From: Meira nashicola | Taxonomy: Eukaryota; Basidiomycota; Exobasidiomycetes; Exobasidiales; Brachybasidiaceae | Direction: 5' to 3' | NCBI GenBank assembly: GCA_001600355.1 | Contig: BCJU01000001.1 | Location: 2,749,178-2,813,177 of the forward strand | Length of the DNA: 64,000 bases | Part shown: positions 50,074-58,100 of the stretch, piece after piece | How positions within the stretch are numbered: position 1 is the stretch's first letter | How the letters are laid out: every line of letters starts with the position of its first letter | Notes under the pieces: generated by a model | What the model saw: only the letters and a program-made list of their open reading frames with translations | Database searches by the model: none | Told to the model about the DNA's origin: nothing | Program-made: the position numbers and the translations under genes

Positions 50074-50405
50074 CTTGAACGTGCTTACCCGTTTCAAAAG
50101 AAAAGGATGATGAAAGGAAGACTTAAAGTGAGTGAGAGATTCCTTATTTTGTGCAAGAGGGAACCAACAGGCTGTGCAGTGTACAATGTATGATTTCAAT
50201 CTGCAGTGCTTAAAGCACGCACAGATCCTTAATGTGCAGATCTGCTGCAGCCTTGGCGTTAGAAATCGAAACAAGGGAGGCTAGCTTGTAAGAATAACGC
50301 ACGGTGCACGCGAGAAAGAAAGAAGCGGGTGTACTCCTTCTCATTCACCATCACCATCAGCATCAGCTCAATGAAGTAGCCAGATTTCCACAGATTTCCA
50401 CAGAG
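50074..50405. promoter_or_regulatory. Divergent CUE/VPS33 promoter with a two-codon uORF
   Basis: A 332-bp region. Just upstream of the VPS33 start there is a minimal uORF, ATGAAGTAG (50371-50379), then two tandem copies of CAGATTTCCA (50381-50400) and the VPS33 ATG at 50406. Confidence 0.5.
50371..50379 (+). promoter_or_regulatory. Minimal uORF (Met-Lys-stop) upstream of VPS33
   Basis: ATG AAG TAG ends 26 bp before the VPS33 ATG. If it lies in the mRNA leader it could reduce translation or allow reinitiation. The transcription start is unknown. Confidence 0.4.
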
Positions 50406-52817
50406 ATGGCAACTGTAGCAGCAAATGGTGCGGATGTAAACAACGGAGAAGTTCCTATTTCTCCGGGCGTATTCAATGCTTCAAGGGATTCCGCAACGCC
50501 AACATTAGATCTAACACCTCTTCGACTTTTAGCTTTACGTTCTTTACTTTCACTTTTGGATCAAATAGCTGAGCCAAAGACGCTTTTACTTGATGCTACA
50601 CTTGCAGGACCACTTGGACTCGTTTCAGATGTGGGAAGTTTGCGTGAGCATGGTGTTGAAAGAATGTTTTGGCTGGAAGAGCCGGAAAATCATTTAATCA
50701 AAACAGAACAAGATGGGAGTGATAGGATGATCGGTCTCGAAAAGGATGTAAATGCGCCAACTCGTGCGGTTGTATACATCTGCCGTCCAACATTGAGCTT
50801 GATAAGAGTCATTTCAGGTGAGTATACCTCTTGTACAATCATAATTGGACGCATATTATTAGCCCGTACACGGTCATCGCACATCCTTGTACGGGTCAGT
50901 CAACGTCCATACATGCATACACTTTTTGCATCGTCCACCTTTGGAAAATGCAAAAGTGTCAGTCTCACTTTTCGTTTCGCTTTCTATGCGCGTTTCGAAT
51001 TTGTCTAGACAGACGGACATTCAAATGTATTAAAGAACTAAAGCTTACCTTTGTGTCCCTCTTTTCTGTCAGGACATATCCTCTTCGATCGGAGGACTGC
51101 AGCTAATGCCAACTCACTCAAGCATACCTATCATGCCCTCTTTTCTCCAAGGCGAACAGAGTTGGCCTTGCAGTTGCTCTCATCTATTGCTACACCCTCA
51201 ATCTTGAGCGATCTAAACTTGCACGATCTTGGCTTAGAATTTGTGCCGCTTGAGCAAGATGTGCTGTCACTGGAGGAAGAGAAGGCTTGGTCCGATATTT
51301 GGGCAAAAGGTGATCATGGAGTGATACATCGATCTGCTATGGCTCTTATGACTGTTCAGCATGTCTACGGTGCCTTTCCGCGCATTGTAGGAAAAGGTGA
51401 TATGGCAAAAAGGCTCTCATCTCTTCTTTTGAGACAGAGGCGTGAGTATTTAGCATCGGATCCCTCTAATCCGTCGCTACAGAATCCTTCACGCTCTATC
51501 GATAGTTTGATTATCATCGATAGAAGTGTCGATTTAGCAACTCCATTGTGCACTCAACTCACATATGAAGGCTTGGTAGATGAAGTGATCGGTATTCGTA
51601 GTGCACACGTTGAAGTAGATCCTGCATTGGTGTCGGATGCCAAAACCAATCTTGCTCCTGCCGTAAGCACAGCTTCTGGAAGTACTACACCGATACCATC
51701 TTCTGCGCGAAAAACGAAAAAGGTTCGATTGGACCGTACAGTTGATCCACTATTTGGCTCGATTCGTGATGAAAATTTTGCAATCGTGGGAGAAAAATTG
51801 CATACATCTGCAAAGAGGCTCAATGAAGATTACGAAAGGAGACACAATGCCAAGACGGTTGCGGAGATGCGCGCATTTGTGAGCAAATTAGGTGGATTAA
51901 CCAAAGCTCATGCAAGTTTGCGATTGCATACGGGACTAACGGAAAGGATAATGGAATTTACCACACAAGAATTATTTAATGCCAGCTTAGAACTTCAACA
52001 AAATATTGTAGCTGGGGTTGATCTGAACGATCAGCTATCAAACATTGAAGATCTTCTTTTAGCACAAGCGCCGATGTTAACTGTCATTCGATTACTCTGT
52101 CTTTTCAGCGTTGTTAGTGGTGGAATAAAGCCTAAGAATTTGGAATATTTAAAAAGGGAAATCGTTCAAACGTACGGTTACGAGTACACTCCTTTACTTG
52201 ATATGTTGGCAAAGACTGGACTCATGTCTAGGGCTACACCGTCAAGTTCACGTACCAGCGTTGGATTTCAAGCGGTTAGATCACCGCTGAGATTGGTGGT
52301 TGATGATGTAGACGAACATGATCCGAATGACGTAAGCTACACATATAGTGGATACGCTCCTTTGAGTATTCGATTGGTACAAGCAATTGCTCAAAAGGAC
52401 GCTCTTTTAGCTCGCAATACAGGGCAAACACAAGCGTCTAAAGCCCATTCAACTTCATCTGCTCCGAAAGCACATCCTATCTTAGGATGGAGAGGGTTCG
52501 AAGATGTTGTACGAAGTCTTGAAGGTGCAACATTTGATGAAGTGCAAGGAAAAGATGAAGTTCATACAAGAGCTGGAATTGATGGCGCAGGAGCTAGGAA
52601 ATCGATCGATACCTCTAATATCACCGCCAATCCTCCTGGTATGGGAAGTTCTGCACTGAATGCTACCACGACCACAATGGTGTTCTTTTTGGGTGGTGTA
52701 ACGTTTGCAGAAATTTCTGCTTTACGATTCATGGCCTCACGCACACGCAATAGGAGATTCTTAATCGCGACCACAAATACCATCACAGGTGATTCGATGA
52801 TCAAGAGTTTGCAATAA
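50406..52817 (+). CDS. VPS33: Vacuolar sorting SM protein Vps33 (HOPS/CORVET), one intron
   Basis: Sec1/Munc18 protein that templates SNARE assembly within HOPS and CORVET for endosome and vacuole fusion. Exon 1 is 50406-50817 and exon 2 is 51073-52817. The 255-nt intron has GTGAGT and CTGTCAG boundaries, and the split Gly codon restores the sequence ISG-HILFDRRT. The protein has 718 residues. Sec1 family marks include KTLLLDATLAGPL, LSLIRVISG, HALFSPRRTELALQLL, MALMTVQHVYGAFPRIVGKG, DRSVDLATPLCTQLTYEGL, HASLRLHTGLTERIMEFT, LKREIVQTYGYEYTPLLDML and the terminal FFLGGVTFAEISALRF. The start is the first ATG of the exon-1 frame. Extra loops near 220-250 and 480-530 are Ser/Thr-rich. It is convergent with MET8, 78 bp apart. 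Confidence 0.92.
50818..51072 (+). other. Long (255-nt) VPS33 intron containing two hairpins
   Basis: Boundaries are GTGAGT and TTTCTGTCAG with a polypyrimidine tract. Hairpin 1 pairs CCCGTACA (50863-50870) with TGTACGGG (50888-50895). Hairpin 2 pairs ACACTTTTTGCAT (50919-50931) with ATGCAAAAGTGT (50948-50959), with one bulged base. The other introns in the window are 69-72 nt. Confidence 0.85.
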
Positions 52818-52895
52818 ATAAAAAGTGAGACGTGACAATCTGTACAATACAACAAATTTGCATTCATGCGCAATATACCACACACACACATATTT

Positions 52896-53804
52896 TTATC
52901 TTGATAAAGAATATTTTGTCCGTATCGCAATCACAGCCAATGTTGATCCCACGCCAAGAGCTGTACCTCCAATACCGGCCAGCCAAGGTGAAACATATCC
53001 TACAACAGGGCATGTACCAAAGATAGATTTGTAAAGTGAATCTCTTGAAGGGATGAGAGATTGTATAAAAGAAATGCCGCGAACGTCTCGAGGTTTGTAC
53101 ACCTTTCCGGCTTCCCAACCTGATAAAATTTTATCCATCTCTTTAGGAGTGAGGGAAGCTAATTGATCGAAAGACCAAGCATCACAAACATCGATCATCC
53201 ATCTCATCCTCTTTGCACCTTTATTGGGTTCCGGAACCTTTTCACGTAATTTTGCACGTAAGATTCCCACTTTTTCTATCGCAGGTCCAATACTGATCGG
53301 TAATGCACGTTCGATTAAAGATCTTGTTGTAGCAGCAATCCTTGGACCTTTTCCGCCTGTAGAAACCATTACTTGTAAAGGACCACGTCTAATTAAACTT
53401 CCAAAATAAAAATCACATTCGGGCGGAACATCTGCTACATTAACGGGAATCTTTAAAGATCTTGCAATTTGACAAATCGTACGGGATGTTTCTGCATCAT
53501 CAATTGCAGTCAAAATTAAATCGTATCCTGCTATATCTTCTGGTCCTTCATAGCTTTTGTTAATATAATTATCAACACTCTTTTCTACGTTTATACGATA
53601 TTTCATCTCTTTGCATAATCCGCTTGAAGGACATAAAACTGTCAAATGACCATCTGCATCTTTTACGTTAATCAATCTTCCCGCTGCAACATTTCCTCCT
53701 CCTACAAGTAATACTTTTTTACCTTTCAATTGCCATGCTAATAGTAAACCGCCTCCTGGACATATCTTTGTATACTTTTCGTGGTGATCTGGTACTTTTG
53801 ACAT
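52896..53804 (-). CDS. MET8: Bifunctional precorrin-2 dehydrogenase / sirohydrochlorin ferrochelatase
   Basis: Makes siroheme, the cofactor of sulfite and nitrite reductase, by NAD-dependent oxidation of precorrin-2 and insertion of iron. From the start at 53804 (MSKVPDHHEKY) the protein has 302 residues. An in-frame ATG 49 codons upstream exists but adds a sequence unlike the family. The Rossmann motif is KKVLLVGGGNVAAGRL near 33-47. The Met8 core VNVADVPPECDFYFGSLI carries the Asp that I take to equal catalytic Asp141 of the yeast enzyme. STGGKGPRIAATTRSLIE and the C-terminal helical domain follow. The last 35 residues contain a hydrophobic segment (LAGIGGTALGVGSTLAVIAI) followed by basic residues, absent from yeast Met8. 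It is divergent from the SDR gene over 267 bp. Confidence 0.92.
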   Translation of the reverse strand: MSKVPDHHEKYTKICPGGGLLLAWQLKGKKVLLVGGGNVAAGRLINVKDADGHLTVLCPSSGLCKEMKYRINVEKSVDNYINKSYEGPEDIAGYDLILTAIDDAETSRTICQIARSLKIPVNVADVPPECDFYFGSLIRRGPLQVMVSTGGKGPRIAATTRSLIERALPISIGPAIEKVGILRAKLREKVPEPNKGAKRMRWMIDVCDAWSFDQLASLTPKEMDKILSGWEAGKVYKPRDVRGISFIQSLIPSRDSLYKSIFGTCPVVGYVSPWLAGIGGTALGVGSTLAVIAIRTKYSLSR

Positions 53805-54071
53805 CTTTCGGAGAGTGATGTGAAGGTAAAAACCCTTATCAATTTGATTGTGCTTATAGAATATTCTAATGAAAAAAAACGCGACTGATTTCCTTTCACT
53901 TATCTCCGAGAAATCACAATCACAGTCCGTGCGAAGGGCAATTCTCTTCATACAAGCACCCCCGCATTGGCTTATTAAAATGGAACTAGTCTAAGTACAG
54001 AAAATCGGCTGATTTCTTCTTATTCATCATACTCCATCATTACAAGTCTATCTTTTGTAAAGAAAAGCAGA

Positions 54072-54923
54072 ATGGCAAGCAAAAGTATCGTAGTTATCCT
54101 TGGTGCTGGACCAGGTCTTGGTCAAGCATGCGGAAGAATTTTTGCAAATAAAGGACATCCAGTTGCTTTGCTTTCGCGTAGTTTAGATCGTTTGGAACAA
54201 TTATCTAATGCGATTAACAAAGAAGTTGGTGATACAAAAAGAACTAGACCATACGCTGTTGATGTAACGAAAAAAGAAGATATCGAAAGTACATTTGAAA
54301 AGATTAAAAGTGATTTTAAAGAAGCAAAACTTCATACTGCAATTTATAATGCTGGTGGACTTTTCCAAATTAAATCTTTCTTGGACTTAACTGAATCTGA
54401 TTTTCGTAAAACGTACGATATTCAATGGTGAGTGAATTGAAAGATGATAATTATAAAAACTTCCTACTTACACAACAAATTGCACAATTGATTATACAGT
54501 ATCGGTGCATTGCACTTCACTCAAGCATTCCTTCGTTCACTTCAACAACAATCCGAATGGCAAGAATGGCAAAAAGATCCAAACGTTACAACTTCTGTCG
54601 GTAATTTATTAATTACAGGAGCAACTTCTGCTCTTCGTGGATCAGCAAAAATGTCTTCTTTTTCACATTCAAGTTTCGCTTTACGTTCAATGGCACAAAG
54701 TATCGCACGTGAATTCGGTCCTCAAGGCGTTCATGTTGCTCATTTCATCTTAGATGGTATGGTGGATACTGAACGTCTAAAAGAAATGGTACCTGGAGAT
54801 TATGAACCTAATTCGAGAATGAAACCAGAAGATATCGCTCAAGTTTATTATGATACAGTTCAACAAAGACGTAGCGTTTGGGCATTCGAAACAGATTTAC
54901 GTCCTGCCAAGGAAAAATGGTAA
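54072..54923 (+). CDS. Atypical short-chain dehydrogenase/reductase lacking catalytic Tyr and Lys, one intron
   Basis: Exon 1 is 54072-54427 and exon 2 is 54500-54923. The 72-nt intron (GTGAGT to TACAG) splits a Cys codon and restores DIQ-C-IGALHFTQAFLRSL, giving 259 residues. The N-terminal nucleotide-binding motif is VVILGAGPGLGQACGRIFA. YNAGG lies near 95, in the place of the usual NNAG. At the active site the YxxxK motif is replaced by Phe173-S-H-S-Ser177 (SSFSHSSFALRSMAQS), so both the catalytic Tyr and Lys are missing. The Phe form is known from the SDR_c10-like subgroup; the loss of Lys as well is odd. The FGPQGVHVAHFILDGMVDTE stretch fits that subgroup. It probably binds a nucleotide, and classical oxidoreductase activity is doubtful. 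It is convergent with BCK1. Confidence 0.88.
54428..54499 (+). other. Spliceosomal intron (72 nt) in the SDR gene
   Basis: GTGAGT donor and ATTATACAG acceptor, phase 2. Removing it continues the SDR fold; without splicing the frame stops right after the donor. Confidence 0.88.
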
Positions 54924-55180
54924 ATTGAAATGCATATAAATATCTATCACACCAGGATCGTATAAATCTCATCATATTTAGCATTAATGACATGAGAAAG
55001 ATTGCAATCTTTTTTAATACAATGATCAAAATATTTGTAGCAATAAAGGCGAAAACGTCAGAATGAAACTCTGTAATGAATAAAACGGTATGCGTATGTG
55101 TTATTTTTATTATAAACACATCCTTGGTATCTTTTTTTGAATAGAAGAATGAATTAAATCAACAACGACCGACGTCCCCC

Positions 55181-58100
55181 TCAGCGATGCAGTTGTCTGT
55201 ACAGGCTTGACGTACTGAATTGCCATCCAGTTTCAGCATGTGGGAATACGTGAGCGAGTAATCTGCTTGCCGTTGGACGTTCGTTTGGATCGACGGCAAA
55301 ACAAATCTTCAAAAAGTGAGCAGCTGCTTTAGAAAGTCTGACATCTGGTGGAATAGGTGGTGCACGTCTTTCGGCACCAATCTTGAACATCGCTTGAACG
55401 GCTTCTTCATCTGACCATGGTCTTCGACCTGCAAACATTTCCAAAACCACACATCCAAGTGACCAAATATCCACTTTGGCCGAATAACCTGCTCGACTCA
55501 AAACTTCTGGAGCCATCCAAAAGATAGAACCTTGCATAGACATACTTGCAACATTTCCATAAATATCTTCCGATTTACGAACAGTTCCGAAATCACTAAT
55601 TTTCACAATTCCGTTAAAGTCGACCAACAGATTGTCTGCTTTCAAATCTCTGTGTAAGATACCTCGACCATGCAAGTAATTAAGTCCGTTCAAAATCTGT
55701 TGCAAGAAGCTCTTGATAGTAGATTCGTCCAATTTGCCGTGTTTACGTAAACAACTTCCAACGCTTCCACCAGGAACGTATTCGAGAAAAATACTGAGAT
55801 TACTTCGTGTCTCTTCAAATCCGAGATAGCTAACAATGTTAGGATGATCCAAATCTTTCAATGTTTCAATCTCAGACTTTAATGCGGCAACAACGCCTTT
55901 TTGACGTGCGTCTTCCCGATCTGATGCTGTCCTAGGTAGCTCAACTTGCTTTACAGCAATCATTTCACCGGTAGTTGCGTTCAAGGCCAAATATACACGA
56001 CCATATGTGCCTTTGCCGATCAAATCACCTTTTACCCACTTGAACACAGGCTTTTGACCGTCACTTGAAGTAGTTGATGTTGGTGAATCAGCCACATTTG
56101 GATTACTTGCTGCCTCAGTTCCTGGCGTCACCTCGATCACTTTTCCTCCCCACAATTTCGTACTTCTTCTCCTGCTCAAATCTGTAGCGCCTGTTTTACG
56201 TTGTTCGGCTGCTTCTACCCTATCTAAAAGCTTCTTACGATCTTGTGCAACAATACGAATACTCTTTTTATGTTGCATTCTCGAACGGGCAGGCGAAGTG
56301 GCTAATGTAGGCGAATTTACACTAGCAGGAGAGGCAATAGGTTCGCTTGGACCTTTAGACATGTGTACTGCCGGTGTCATTGATAATGCTGCAGTAGATC
56401 CTGCAATTTGGTCTGCCTTAGGACTGCTTGCTTGTGGACTTGAAGGTGTACCTCCTGCTCCAACGGCAGCACCGCCAGCATTTGGATCAATTACAGGCTT
56501 ATCCAAATCATGTGTCGGGAAAAAGTCGTCTAGATTTTCGTATAATTGTTCCGGAGGAGGACGGAAGGCCCAATCTCCACGTTCACGTCGTGCAAAAGAA
56601 GGTTGACGTCCAAGACTGGAAGAGCCGGGTGAAGGTGTTGGCTGGAAGCCAGGTCCGACAGATGATGAATCGGGTGACATTGAGGCATTTTCTAGCAACT
56701 TTGCTGCAGACAACGTCGGAGGAGATTCGATATTGAGAGTTAATACAGGCCGTCTCGGACTTATGCCTCCAGATAAGGATTCTTGAGCATCAGGCATCAA
56801 TGTGCCATCTCCCACACTTGCCATCTTTCCTGTACTCGGTGCCAAGGTTTGCGTTGCATGATCAATATCCGACTTTACGGCTGTATCGAGCGGTTGTGCC
56901 CATGTTCCACCTTCAAAGTCTTCATCATCCTCTTCATCATCGAATGTCTTGAACGTACCCTCTCCTTCATTAATATTACTATCCAATCCAGACGTTGGGA
57001 CTGCTGTTCCCAATGAGGTCGTGGAGGATCCGTTGACAGATGACTCATGACCTTCAGGAGTATCTGGAGAAGTTTCAAAACGCTTTTCAGCTTTTGTCTT
57101 TTGATTCGCACGTGCAGTACCTTCGCCTTCATCATTTTCTAATGAATTCATGATGAACTTATATTGACCTGCTCTGAACGTATCTTCATCGTCTTTCGAT
57201 GTGTCAGCAATATCCAAATTCGACAAGCTGACAGGAGGTAGTCGAGGTAATGGTCGCATATTTATCAGATCCTCATCACTAGGAGATCCTTTGCGAGCTA
57301 CTTGCGTACCTGATTCGTAGCTCTCAGTGGCAGCGTACGGCAATTCAGTGTCTGCAGCCACGGTTTCATTCTTTGATTCCATACTGCGGGACGAACGTGC
57401 AGAGGTTGGCGCACTATATTCACCATCTTGCTGCTTACGGTCATCACTCGAAGTGGTGAAACGTGCATGTGAAGATGATGAATTGTTGGTCACAAACGAA
57501 GATCCTGATGATCGATCATTGCTACTGTTGGAGGCCTGCTGCGCTGAAGCTCCGGGCGCTTTCGCTGCATTTGTCATTGTTGGCGTAGCTGGATTATAGT
57601 AGTATTGCATCGAAGCTGGCATGCGACCAGGAGATCCAACATCCAACCTTTGATCGGGTCGAGAGTTGGAATTATGCGACTGATGTTGAGGATGATAGAT
57701 GTGCTGCTGCTGTTGTTGGTGCTGATGTCGAGGATCGTATGCATATGAAGGCGGTAAACTTGCAGCTTGACTCATCGAAACAGAAGCCGATTCAGCTCGA
57801 ATGGGAGGACCTGGCCTAGGTGATTGTGAATGGAATTGCATGGCTGGAGGCTGTTGGGATCGATTCATTGACTCTTGTACAGTCATACCAGGTTGCAATA
57901 CCACTCGCGTACTGCCAGACCTCTGGAATTCATTCACCGTACGTGGATTGGAAGCGGGAAAGTGTGCGTTCATAAAAGGGCTCTCTTGACCTCGCAAAGA
58001 TTGATGATGAACCAATTGAGGTGTCGATCCTTGATGGAAGAAACGTCGATCCTGCATAGTTTGTGGCCTTGATGGACCATTTCCGCCGTATGCTGCCATC

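Noticed and set aside
50074..50274. In-frame ATG 67 codons upstream of the CUE protein
   Set aside because: The added sequence is Cys-rich and unlike a conserved N-terminus; it looks like translated promoter. MSEPESK is a better start.
53805..53951. In-frame ATG 49 codons upstream of MET8
   Set aside because: The added sequence has no family similarity; the Met8 fold starts soon after the ATG at 53804.
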